In this document: piece by piece, positions 47,449-55,410 of the stretch
Numbering within the stretch: the first letter of the stretch is position 1
Layout: every line of letters starts with the position of its first letter
NCBI RefSeq assembly: GCF_014495685.1
Contig: NZ_JACTVI010000017.1
Coordinates: 1 to 64,000, forward strand
DNA: 64,000 bases
Source: Streptomyces sp. TRM68367
Lineage (GTDB): Bacteria > Actinomycetota > Actinomycetes > Streptomycetales > Streptomycetaceae
Direction of reading: 5' to 3'
Notes under the pieces: model-generated
Told to the model about the DNA's origin: nothing
Seen by the model: only the letters and a program-made list of their open reading frames with translations
The model's database searches: none
Translations under genes and position numbers: made by a program

Positions 47449-48306
47449 TTACGGCAGGGTGAGGATCTCCGCCCCCGTCTCAGTCACCACCAGCGTGTGC
47501 TCGAACTGGGCCGTCCGCCTGCGGTCCTTCGTCACGACCGTCCAGCCGTCGTCCCACATGTCGTACTCGTACGTCCCGAGCGTCAGCATCGGCTCGATCG
47601 TGAACGTCATCCCGGGCTGCATCACGGTCGTCGCGTGCGGGCTGTCGTAGTGCGGGATGACCAGGCCGGAGTGGAACGAGCTGTTGATGCCGTGCCCGGT
47701 GAAGTCCCGCACGACGCCGTAGCCGAAGCGCTTGGCGTACGACTCGATGACCCGGCCGATGACATTGATCTGCCGGCCCGGCTTGACCGCCTTGATCGCC
47801 CGGTTCAGCGACTCGCGGGTGCGCTCCACCAGCAGGCGGCTCTCCTCGTCGGCGTCACCCACCAGGTACGTCGCGTTGTTGTCGCCGTGCACGCCGCCGA
47901 TGTACGCCGTCACGTCGAGGTTGATGATGTCGCCGTCGCGCAGCACCGTGCTGTCCGGGATGCCGTGGCAGATGACCTCGTTGACGGACGTGCACAGCGA
48001 CTTGGGGAAGCCGCGGTAGCCGAGCGTCGAGGGGTAGGCGCCGTGGTCGCACATGAACTCGTGCGCCACCCTGTCCAGCTCGTCCGTCGTCACGCCGGGC
48101 GCGATCAGTCTCGCCGCCTCGGCCAAGGCCTGCGCGGCGACCCGACCGGCGACGCGCATCGCCTCGATCGTCTCGGGCGTCTGCACCTCCGGTCCGGTGT
48201 ACGGCGCCGGCGCGGGCTTGCCCACGTACTCGGGGCGGCGGATGTTTCCGGGTACGGAACGGGTGGGGGACACGTCCCCTGGTACGAGCAGCGACTGGCC
48301 AGACAT
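47449..48306 (-). CDS. map: Methionine aminopeptidase, type I
   Basis: The 285-residue enzyme has all five metal ligands: Asp in INLDVTAY, Asp in GVHGDNN, His in [10 protein letters not shown], Glu in FTIEPML and Glu in QFEHTLVV, plus His in VICHGIPDS. It removes the initiator Met from nascent proteins. An N-terminal extension of about 40 residues with a P-x-P stretch is typical of the longer actinobacterial copy. The start [10 protein letters not shown] is at 48306. Confidence 0.95.
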   Translation of the reverse strand: MSGQSLLVPGDVSPTRSVPGNIRRPEYVGKPAPAPYTGPEVQTPETIEAMRVAGRVAAQALAEAARLIAPGVTTDELDRVAHEFMCDHGAYPSTLGYRGFPKSLCTSVNEVICHGIPDSTVLRDGDIINLDVTAYIGGVHGDNNATYLVGDADEESRLLVERTRESLNRAIKAVKPGRQINVIGRVIESYAKRFGYGVVRDFTGHGINSSFHSGLVIPHYDSPHATTVMQPGMTFTIEPMLTLGTYEYDMWDDGWTVVTKDRRRTAQFEHTLVVTETGAEILTLP

Positions 48307-48365
48307 GCCAGCGAGTCTAAGACAGCGGCCATGGGGGACCATGTCCGTGGCGAAAGGAGCCGGTC

Positions 48366-48596
48366 ATGCCCCTGTTCAAGAAGCGGACGGTCGGGAAGCC
48401 GGGCGAGTGGTACTACTGCCTGGAGCACAAGAAGGTCGAGGAGGGCCCGGAGTGCCCGGCCAAGGACCGTTTCGGGCCGTACGCGAGCCGCGCTGAGGCC
48501 GAGCACGCGATGGAGACGGCCCGCACGCGCAACCTCCAGTGGGAGAACGACCCCCGCTGGCACGACGCCCCGGCGGGCGGCCGGGACGACGACTGA
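48366..48596 (+). CDS. Small conserved protein of unknown function
   Basis: The 76-residue protein MPLFKKRTVGKPGEWYYC ... CPAKDRFGPYASRAEAEHAM is charged, with two Cys and a C-terminal acidic tail. The R-F-G-P-Y-x-S-R-x-E-A-E-x-A stretch resembles a small SPOR-like or methyltransferase-associated domain in other actinobacteria. The ATG at 48366 has aaaggag eight bases upstream. It diverges from map. Confidence 0.82.
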   Translation: MPLFKKRTVGKPGEWYYCLEHKKVEEGPECPAKDRFGPYASRAEAEHAMETARTRNLQWENDPRWHDAPAGGRDDD

Positions 48597-48662
48597 GGCG
48601 GCGGTCGCCGTCGCCGACGGCTGCGGCGGGTGACCGCGACGACGGCTGAATACCCGCCGCAG

Positions 48663-50057
48663 CTAGGGCGGGGCGGCAGCGGCGGCTGCGCGCTGTTCGC
48701 GCTGCCGCACCGCGTGCTCGTTGGTGCGGGCGTCGTACGTCATCAGCTTCGGCAGGCACACCGCCAGCAGCCCCACCGCGCCCACGCACAGCAGCCCGCC
48801 CGACCACATCGACGTCCGCACACCCTTCCAGGCCGCCACACCGCCCGCCCAGGTCTGACCCAGCTGCGGCCCCACGGAGTACGACAGCAGCTCGATGCCG
48901 GCGAGCCTGCCGCGCAGCTCGTCCGGGATTGTCTGGTTCCACATGGTGGCCCGGAACATCCCGCTGACCATGTCGAAGCCGCCGCCGAGCGTGAGGAACA
49001 ACAGCACCAGCCACACGTTGCCCGAGAGCCCGGCGGCCGCGATGGCCAGCCCCCACAGCGCGGCCGACACCACCACCATCCGCCCGTGCCGGTGCACCCG
49101 CGACGTCCAGCCGCTGGTCAGGCTCACCAGCAGCGCCCCGGCCGGGACGGACGCGTACATCAAACCCAGCGACCACTCGGCGTCCAGCTCGTCCGCGAGG
49201 AACGGCAGCAGCGCGAGCGGCGTCGCGAACAGCATCGCCGCGATGTCGACGACGTACGTGCCGAGCAGTTCCTTGCGGCTCCACGCGTACCGGGCGCCCT
49301 CGACGATCGCCTTCAGCGACGGCCGCCCGGCCTCGTGCGCGGCGGGGGAGGGGGAGAGCCGGATGATGAGGAGGACGGACACGAAGAAGGTGGCCAGGTC
49401 CGCACCGTAGGCCCAGCCGGGCCCCGCGTACGCGACGACCACACCGGCCAGCGCCGGGCCCGCCACGCCGCCGATGGTCCAGCGCAGCGCGTTCAGGGAG
49501 GACGCGGCCGGCAGGTGCTCGTGGGCCACGATCCGGGGGAGCAGTGCGTCCAGCGCGGGCCGCTGCACCGACACCAGGGCGGAGGAGAGGGCGGCGATGA
49601 CGTACAGCGGCCACCCGGCCGGGTGCGGCAGCATCGCGTTGACCAGCAGCGCCACGCACAGCAGGCCCTGCCCGGCCTCCGTCCACACGATCAGCTTCCG
49701 CTTGTCCCAGGCGTCGGCCAGCGCACCGCCGTACAGCCCGAACACCACGAGCGGCACCAGCTCCACGGCCCCGATCGCCCCGACCGCCGCCGCGGACCCG
49801 GTGAGCTCCTTCAACTGCACCGGCAGCGCGACGAACGTCAGAAAACTCCCGAAGTTCGAGACGAACCCGGACACCCACAGCCGCCGGAAGTCGGGGGAGG
49901 AGTGCCAGGGGGTGAGGTCGGGGAGCAGCGCGCGCAGGCGCGAGGGCGGCGCGGCGTCGTCGGCGGGCGCGGAGGAACGACCGGAGGCTTCGGCAGTCTC
50001 GGCGATGTCATCATCGGGCTCGGCGGGCTCGGCGAGCGCCGGGGGGTCGTCCGTCAC
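48663..50057 (-). CDS. MFS transporter (EntS/MFS_3-like exporter)
   Basis: The 464-residue protein has an acidic Ala/Pro N-terminal tail and 12 hydrophobic helices. Helix 1 reads RRLWVSGFVSNFGSFLTFVA and the 2-3 loop YGGALADAWDKRKLI, features of the EntS-like MFS_3 family that exports siderophores or macrolides. The GTG at 50057 is used as start; no strong ribosome site. Substrate unknown. Confidence 0.9.
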   Translation of the reverse strand: MTDDPPALAEPAEPDDDIAETAEASGRSSAPADDAAPPSRLRALLPDLTPWHSSPDFRRLWVSGFVSNFGSFLTFVALPVQLKELTGSAAAVGAIGAVELVPLVVFGLYGGALADAWDKRKLIVWTEAGQGLLCVALLVNAMLPHPAGWPLYVIAALSSALVSVQRPALDALLPRIVAHEHLPAASSLNALRWTIGGVAGPALAGVVVAYAGPGWAYGADLATFFVSVLLIIRLSPSPAAHEAGRPSLKAIVEGARYAWSRKELLGTYVVDIAAMLFATPLALLPFLADELDAEWSLGLMYASVPAGALLVSLTSGWTSRVHRHGRMVVVSAALWGLAIAAAGLSGNVWLVLLFLTLGGGFDMVSGMFRATMWNQTIPDELRGRLAGIELLSYSVGPQLGQTWAGGVAAWKGVRTSMWSGGLLCVGAVGLLAVCLPKLMTYDARTNEHAVRQREQRAAAAAAPP

Positions 50058-50223
50058 GAGGGGTCATGTTCGGGTGGGGCGGTGGCGGGGGCAAGCGGTT
50101 TTGTGGGGGCGGGAGTGTGTCCGGCCAGCAGCGGACGACGGACGGTTCTGGTCAATTCCGGGGCAGGTGGCCGTTGCCCGGCTGCCGGAGGCAGGGAGGC
50201 CGGCCGAGTCGGTGGGTGGGAAA

Positions 50224-50826
50224 TCACCAGTGGGCAGGAGGCGGTGCCGTCAACATGTCCGCCAGGTGGGCCAGCCTGTCCCGGAAACGCCGGCGCCCTC
50301 TGACCGTCGGCAGCGCGTTCTCGCCCGCCGCCGCGCTCACCAGGTGCTGCACCGTGTCCAGGTCCAGCTCCGCCCCCTCCGGCACGGCCAGCGCCTCGTG
50401 CGCCATCGCCGTCACCTGCGGCTCCCCGGCCCCCAGCGCCAGCACCGTCGCCCCGGCCCGCCGCGCGTCGTACACCCGCTCCAGCACGGGCGCCCCCGGC
50501 CCCTCCGGCGCCACCACAAGCAGCGTCTCGCCGCGCCGCGCCGCCGCGAGCCGCCCCAGACCGACCGCCAGATGCGCCGGATCCGTGCGCCGCGCACCGT
50601 GCCTTACCAGCGTCGGCGCCAGCTCCGGCGTCCCCGACCACGCCGCCTCGTCCACCAGGTGCGCCGCCAGATGCCACGGCTCGTACTCCGGCGTACCCAC
50701 GAGCAGCAGCCCGCCCCCGTGCGACACCACCGACTCCCGCAACACCCCCGCGAAGCGGCGCGTGGCCCCCAGCCACTCGGTCCCGGCGAGCACTTCGCGC
50801 AGCAGCGCGACCCGTACGGCATCCAT
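50224..50826 (-). CDS. Conserved hypothetical with SIS-like fold
   Basis: The 200-residue protein MDAVRVALLREVLAGTEWLG has strands and glycine turns such as GGGLLLVGTPEYEPWHLAAHL, ETLLVVAPEGPGAPVLERV and ATVLALGAGEPQVTAMA. The last two resemble the nucleotide-sugar-binding strands of SIS domains. No catalytic motif was seen. It reads like a normal conserved Streptomyces gene. Confidence 0.75.
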   Translation of the reverse strand: MDAVRVALLREVLAGTEWLGATRRFAGVLRESVVSHGGGLLLVGTPEYEPWHLAAHLVDEAAWSGTPELAPTLVRHGARRTDPAHLAVGLGRLAAARRGETLLVVAPEGPGAPVLERVYDARRAGATVLALGAGEPQVTAMAHEALAVPEGAELDLDTVQHLVSAAAGENALPTVRGRRRFRDRLAHLADMLTAPPPAHW

Positions 50827-51230
50827 GCGACGGCATCCTGCCGCAACCGGCCACTCGTGACGTGAAGTTCACCCCGAATTCGCCCGGGAGGGGCAAGAGC
50901 AGAGGCTGTCCGTCCCGCCGGTCGCCCGCGGAGCCCTCCATGGCACAGACCGCAGAGACCAGCGTCCACCTTCTCCGCGCGGGCCGCGCCTCTGCTCGTC
51001 CACGTGCGCAACGCGGCCCTCGCCACCGAGGACGCCATCCGGCGCGGCGTGGTGAGCGCGGCGGACGGGCGGCGCGTGTGGGTGCAGCACAGCGACGACG
51101 AAGGTCGTCGTCCCCGCCAACCACTCCCTGCCGCCCACCGGGAAGGACAACGGAGTCACCTTCCGGCGGGTGGCCGTGACGGACCTCACCTGATTCGGTG
51201 CGGGCGCGGAGGCGGACGTAAAGTCGGCCC
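50827..51230. other. Gap of about 400 bases with a decayed reading frame
   Basis: One plus-strand frame (HVRNAALATEDAIRRGVVSA, then DGRRVWVQHSDD) is followed after a shift by TKVVVPANHSLPPTGKDNG and VTFRRVAVTDLT up to a stop at 51193. This could be the frameshifted end of a secreted protein. It was not identified, so no gene is called. Confidence 0.3.
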
Positions 51231-51956
51231 ATGACCTCTACCGACAGTGCACAGCAGCCCACGGAGACCCCCGCGAAGGCCCCGGCCAAGGACCCCTGGG
51301 ACCTGCCCGACGTCTCCGGGCTCGTCGTCGGCGTGCTCGGCGGGACCGGGCCGCAGGGCAAGGGCCTCGCCTACCGGCTCGCCCGCGCCGGACAGGAGGT
51401 GATCATCGGCTCCCGGGCCGCGGAGCGCGCCGAGGCCGCCGCCGCGGAACTCGGGTACGGCGTCGCGGGCGCCGACAACGCCGAGTGCGCGCGGCGCAGC
51501 GACGTCGTGATCGTCGCCGTACCGTGGGAGGGGCACGGCAAGACCCTGGAGCCCCTGCGCGAGGAGCTGGCGGGCAAGCTGGTCGTCGACTGCGTCAACC
51601 CGCTCGGCTTCGACAAGAAGGGCGCCTACGCGCTGAAGCCGACGGAGGGCAGCGCCGCCGAGCAGGCCGCCGCCCTGCTGCCGGACTCGCGGGTCACGGC
51701 CGCCTTCCACCACCTGTCGGCGGTGCTGCTCCAGGACCCGCAGATCGAGGAGGTCGACACCGACGTGATGGTGCTCGGCGAGGTGCGCGCGGATGTGGAG
51801 ATAGTGCAGGCGCTCGCCGGGCGCATCCCCGGCATGCGCGGCGTCTTCGCCGGGCGGCTGCGCAATGCCCACCAGGTGGAGTCGCTGGTCGCCAACCTGA
51901 TCTCCGTCAACCGGCGCTACAAGGCGCACGCGGGGCTCCGCGTCACCGACGTGTGA
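51231..51956 (+). CDS. npdG: NADPH-dependent F420 reductase (NpdG-like)
   Basis: The 241-residue protein has a Rossmann N-terminus VGVLGGTGPQGKGLAYRLARAG and NADP-binding IIGSRAAERA, then VIVAVPWEGH, CVNPLGF and ITAAFHHL-like AAFHHLSAVLL. It matches F420H2:NADP oxidoreductases, which exchange hydride between F420 and NADP. Streptomyces uses F420 in secondary metabolism. Confidence 0.9.
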   Translation: MTSTDSAQQPTETPAKAPAKDPWDLPDVSGLVVGVLGGTGPQGKGLAYRLARAGQEVIIGSRAAERAEAAAAELGYGVAGADNAECARRSDVVIVAVPWEGHGKTLEPLREELAGKLVVDCVNPLGFDKKGAYALKPTEGSAAEQAAALLPDSRVTAAFHHLSAVLLQDPQIEEVDTDVMVLGEVRADVEIVQALAGRIPGMRGVFAGRLRNAHQVESLVANLISVNRRYKAHAGLRVTDV

Positions 51957-51963
51957 GCGCATG

Positions 51964-52004
51964 GGGGACACTGGTGGGCATCAGCAGTGCCCGCAGTGTT
52001 CCCC
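51964..52004 (+). terminator. Long hairpin between npdG and the small membrane gene
   Basis: ggggacactg pairs with cagtgt(t)cccc and, inside, gggca pairs with tgccc around a seven-base loop. The stem of about 15 pairs starts seven bases after the npdG stop. It lies just upstream of the next gene, so it could terminate npdG or control read-through. Confidence 0.65.
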
Positions 52005-52021
52005 GACAGGAGCCGACCGAC

Positions 52022-52234
52022 ATGCCCCTCTTGCCCCCACGCGACCCAGCCCGGCGACTCGCCGTCTACGCCCTCATCGTCTGCCTGCTCTCCGTGGCCG
52101 CGGCCGTGGTCTCCTTCGTGCAGGGCCTCTGGCTGGGGATCGTGTGGGTGCTGCTTGCGGGGTTGTCGTCGAACATGACCTGGTACTACGTCAAGCGCGG
52201 GCGGGACGCGCGGCGCCGGTCGGTCACGGGCTGA
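52022..52234 (+). CDS. Small two-helix membrane protein
   Basis: The 70-residue protein has two hydrophobic helices (about 13-33 and 36-54; LAVYALIVCLLSVAAAVV and LWLGIVWVLLAGLSS) and a basic C-terminus YYVKRGRDARRR. The ATG at 52022 has aggag nine bases before it. Its 3' end overlaps the convergent M50 protease gene by 11 bases. Confidence 0.8.
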   Translation: MPLLPPRDPARRLAVYALIVCLLSVAAAVVSFVQGLWLGIVWVLLAGLSSNMTWYYVKRGRDARRRSVTG

Positions 52235-53024
52235 CCGAGCAGTAGGGGTTGCTCTCCCGCCAGAACCGGAACAGGTCGTAGCCGCAGTACGTCTGGTCAT
52301 TGGAGATTCCCAGGCTGCGCAGGATGGTGTCGATCACGTCGAAGAACGCGGTGTTCACGGACGGGATCCACAGCACCGCGAACACGAACAGCAGACCGAA
52401 GGGCGCGAACGGCTCCACCTGGCGCCGGATGTTGTGCGACAGCCAGGGCTCGATGACGCCGTAGCCGTCCAGGCCCGGCACCGGCAGGAAGTTCAGGATC
52501 GCGGCGGTGACCTGGAGCAGGGCGAGGAAGGCGAGCGCGAACCGGAAGTCGCGCGGCACGCCGGCCAGGGCGTCCAGCCAGAACGGGGCGGTGCAGACGA
52601 CGGCGAACAGCACGTTGGTCAGCGGGCCGGCGGCCGAGACGAGACTGTGCCGCCAGCGCCCCGGGATCCGCCCGCGCTCGATGAACACCGCACCGCCGGG
52701 CAGACCGATGCCGCCCATGATCACGAAGATCACCGGGAGCACGATGCTCAGCAGGGCGTGCGTGTACTTCATCGGGTTCAGCGTGAGGTAGCCCTTCGCG
52801 CCGATCGAGATGTCCCCGCTGTGCAGCGCGGTGCGCGCGTGCGCGTACTCGTGCAGACACAGGGAGACGATCCAGGCTGCGGTCACGAACAGGAACACCG
52901 CGACGCCGGGCTGCTCGGCGAAACCGGTCCAGGTGGCCCCTCCGGTCACCGCCGTCACGGCCAGGATCCCGATGAACACGGGACTTATCCGCCGGTCGCT
53001 GTGGCGGGTGGTGGCGGTGGTCAT
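52224..53024 (-). CDS. M50 family (site-2 protease-like) membrane metalloprotease
   Basis: The 266-residue membrane protein has zinc motif LCLHEYAHA (HExxH) in an early helix and NFLPVPGLDGY (the N-P-D-G-like motif) in a later one. M50 proteases cut substrates within the membrane, often releasing sigma factors or regulators. The ATG at 53024 has ccaggga upstream. Substrate unknown. Confidence 0.9.
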   Translation of the reverse strand: MTTATTRHSDRRISPVFIGILAVTAVTGGATWTGFAEQPGVAVFLFVTAAWIVSLCLHEYAHARTALHSGDISIGAKGYLTLNPMKYTHALLSIVLPVIFVIMGGIGLPGGAVFIERGRIPGRWRHSLVSAAGPLTNVLFAVVCTAPFWLDALAGVPRDFRFALAFLALLQVTAAILNFLPVPGLDGYGVIEPWLSHNIRRQVEPFAPFGLLFVFAVLWIPSVNTAFFDVIDTILRSLGISNDQTYCGYDLFRFWRESNPYCSVSP

Positions 53025-53127
53025 GCGGCTCCCTGGCCTCTCGTACACGCAGTGGGACTGCCCGACCGTACCGGTCGCACGGGAAAACGTCTCGCGCGGG
53101 CCTGCCGGTTCCGGGGAGGGTGGGGGC

Positions 53128-53175
53128 ATGGGGCTATGGCATGTCTTCTACGCGGACTGGCAGATGGGGTGTTGA
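53128..53175 (+). pseudogene. N-terminal stub of a DUF6578-like protein
   Basis: After a strong ggggaggg, the ATG at 53128 begins MGLWHVFYADWQMGC and then stops. HVFYxDWQMxCCG is, from memory, the start of DUF6578 proteins. The stub ends within about 20 bases of the point where drrB homology on the other strand also ends, so one deletion probably removed both gene ends. Confidence 0.55.
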
Positions 53176-53181
53176 CGATCA

Positions 53182-53646
53182 TCAGCACGTCGTCGCGAAC
53201 AGCATCCGCGCCAGCTCCACGGTGACCTTCGCGAAGAGCACCGAGCCGCGTCCGATCGGCAGGGACCGGAAGCGGTCCATGACACCGGAGTTGAAGTCCT
53301 GGCTGAAGCCGGTGCCGACGCCCTGGGACAGCGTCATGCTCATCATGGCGATCATGCCGGGGATCACGTACTGCACGTACCCGTCCTGACCGCCGCCGAG
53401 GGCCTGCCCGATCGAGCCGCCGAAGACGTACACGAACAGCAGGGTGAACACGACCGGCATCAGCAGCGCGTCGAACATCGACTCCGGGTCCTGCCGGATC
53501 CACAGCAGGTTGCGGCGGACGAGCGCGCCGGTGTGGCGGAGGTGGCCGCGCAGCGAGATGCGCGCGTCGGCCGTGGTGACGGCGATGGCGGGGGCGGCGC
53601 GAAGCGCCTCGTCCAGGGTGGTCGCGGGCGACGGGTGGGAGCTCAT
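53182..53646 (-). pseudogene. Truncated DrrB-like ABC exporter permease
   Basis: The 154-residue frame covers the N-terminal half of an ABC-2 permease: RRNLLWIRQDPESMFDALLM, YVFGGSIGQAL, Y-V-Q-Y-V-I-P-G-M-I, and FRSLPIGRGSVLFAKV. It stops at LFATTC where family members continue for about 110 more residues with four helices. Its ATG overlaps the ATPase TGA (ATGA). Drr-type exporters confer drug self-resistance. Confidence 0.8.
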
Positions 53647-54140
53647 ACGGCGACCTCCTCGCGGGTGTCGGCGGGCACGGTGTCCTGCGGGGAACTGGCG
53701 CGGTGGCCGGTGAGGGACAGGAACACCTCGTCCAGGCTGGGCAGTTCGGTGGTGACGGAGGAGAACGTGACGCCGCGTGCGGTCACCGCGCCGACCACGG
53801 CGGTCAGCTGCTCGTCGCTGAGGACCGGCACCAGCAGGGTGCCGGTCTCGGTGTCCACGGTGGTGGTCGCGAGCCCGGTGATCCCGAGGTCGTCCAGCGC
53901 GGTGGCGAGCGGCCGCAGCTGCACCGGGTCGGCCGGCCGGATGCGCAGCGTGCGCCCTCCGACCCTGGCCTTCAGCTCCTCGATGCGGCCACCCGCGATG
54001 ACCTTGCCGCGGTCGACGACGGTCAGCTCGGAGGCGAGCTGCTCGGCCTCCTCCACCTTGGTCTCCCCGTAGTGCTTCAGCAGCCCCCGCACGGACACGG
54101 CGCTTCCGGCGCCGCCGGGGGTCTTGTCGATTCGCGTCAT
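53643..54140 (-). pseudogene. DrrA-like ABC ATPase with internal deletion
   Basis: The frame reads SVRGLLKHYGETK and then jumps to VEEAEQLASELTVVDRGKVIAGG, which in intact DrrA lies about 155 residues further on. Walker A, Q-loop, signature LSGG and Walker B are missing (junction near 54054-54060). The frame is kept and the C-terminal domain is intact to the stop. No ATPase activity is possible. Confidence 0.85.
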
Positions 54141-54314
54141 GCCCCCGACGGTGTCAGCCCCGACCGACAAACGACCTACAGACCACCGACAGCCCCCACA
54201 AACCGCCGACAGCGCCGACACTCCCGACGAGCACCGCAACCATCAACTGAGGCACCACGACGGCGAGCAACCAGGTCCGCGAGAGCGGCGCCGGTTCAGG
54301 CGCAAAAAACTGCT
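54141..54314. other. Upstream region of the DrrAB remnant
   Basis: The minus strand could encode a short hydrophobic stretch (LLAVVVPQLMVAVLVG), but it was not identified. A promoter for the broken operon would lie here. Confidence 0.3.
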
Positions 54315-55199
54315 TCAGTGGACGGAGTGCTCCTCCAACGGGAACGTTCCTCCGACGACGTCCTCGGCGAACGCCTTCGCCGCGCTGCCCATGACCTCCC
54401 GCAGATCCGCGTACTGCTTCACGAACTTCGGCACCCGGCCTCCGGTCAGCCCGAACATGTCGGTCCACACCAGCACCTGAGCGTCGGTCTCGGGACCGGC
54501 CCCGATCCCGACCGTCGGAATGTGCAGCACCCGCGTCACCTCGGCCGCCAGCTCCGCGGGAACCAGCTCCAGCACGACGGCGAACGCGCCCGCGTCCTGC
54601 ACCGCCTTCGCGTCCCGCAGCAGCTGCTGCGCCGCCTCCTCGCCGCGCCCCTGCACGCGATACCCCATGGCGTTCACGGACTGCGGCGTCAGCCCGATGT
54701 GCGCCATTACCGGAATCCCCGACTCCACCAGCAGCTCGATCTGCCGGTGCGACCGCTCGCCGCCCTCCAGCTTCACGGCCCCGACGCCCGCCTCCTTCAC
54801 CAACCGGGTCGCCGAGCGCAGCGCCTGCACCGGCCCCTCCTGGTACGAGCCGAACGGCAGGTCGCCGACGATCAGGGCGCGCCTGGTGCCCCGTACGACG
54901 GCCGCGGACAGCATGGTCATCTCGTCGAGCGTGACGGGCACGGTCGTGTCGTAGCCGAGGTGGCAGTTGCCCGCGGAGTCGCCGACCAGCATCACCGGGA
55001 TGCCGGCCTCGTCGAACACGGACGCGGTCATCGCGTCGTACGCGGTGAGCATCGGCCACTTCTCGTCCCGCCCCTTGGCGGCGGCGATGTCGCGAACGGT
55101 GATGCGGCGGGTGCTCTTGCCCCCGTACAGCGCCTTGCTGCCGTCGGAGGACCTGCTCTTTGCGGTCTGTGCACTCTGGGCAGCCGAAAACTGCGTCAT
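54315..55199 (-). CDS. panB: 3-methyl-2-oxobutanoate hydroxymethyltransferase
   Basis: The 294-residue TIM-barrel enzyme has MLTAYDAMTASVFDEAGIPV, the DS metal motif VGDSAGN, KLEGG, HIGLTPQS, and catalytic-type VLELVP. It transfers a hydroxymethyl group from methylene-THF to 2-oxoisovalerate in pantothenate synthesis. The start at 55199 has aaggag upstream. Confidence 0.95.
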   Translation of the reverse strand: MTQFSAAQSAQTAKSRSSDGSKALYGGKSTRRITVRDIAAAKGRDEKWPMLTAYDAMTASVFDEAGIPVMLVGDSAGNCHLGYDTTVPVTLDEMTMLSAAVVRGTRRALIVGDLPFGSYQEGPVQALRSATRLVKEAGVGAVKLEGGERSHRQIELLVESGIPVMAHIGLTPQSVNAMGYRVQGRGEEAAQQLLRDAKAVQDAGAFAVVLELVPAELAAEVTRVLHIPTVGIGAGPETDAQVLVWTDMFGLTGGRVPKFVKQYADLREVMGSAAKAFAEDVVGGTFPLEEHSVH

Positions 55200-55363
55200 G
55201 GCAACGGCTCCTTCATGTCATCTCGTGGCGCCCTGACGGCGTCCCCGGAATCACCACCATGGTGGCACCTCGTGCCAGTCAGGGCCAGAGCGGGCACCAT
55301 GACTTCCGTCCCCTGTCCGTTCTACGGCGCCGGGCCCGGGAACGTCATGTCTTGGTCAAGAAT
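55200..55363. other. Spacer upstream of panB
   Basis: The 5' flank of panB. An accaccatggtggca palindrome-like stretch lies near 55253-55266. No gene was seen. Confidence 0.35.
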
Positions 55364-55390
55364 TTCGATACGAGACGGTCTCGTATCGAA
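55364..55390. promoter_or_regulatory. Perfect 27-bp palindromic operator of the DHA2 pump
   Basis: ttcgatacgagac, one central g, then gtctcgtatcgaa gives 13-bp perfect arms. It lies 20 bases before the pump ATG and probably overlaps its promoter. The likely ligand is the TetR protein encoded just downstream of the pump. Confidence 0.88.
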
Positions 55391-55410
55391 AGGGGCCTAG
55401 GCTCCACCGC

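Noticed and set aside
51004-51193. Possible secreted-protein pseudogene upstream of npdG
   Set aside because: Two frames can be joined into plausible protein sequence, but no family was recognised.
54154-54300. Short hydrophobic minus-strand frame before the drrA remnant
   Set aside because: A single hydrophobic stretch without family similarity; may be chance.
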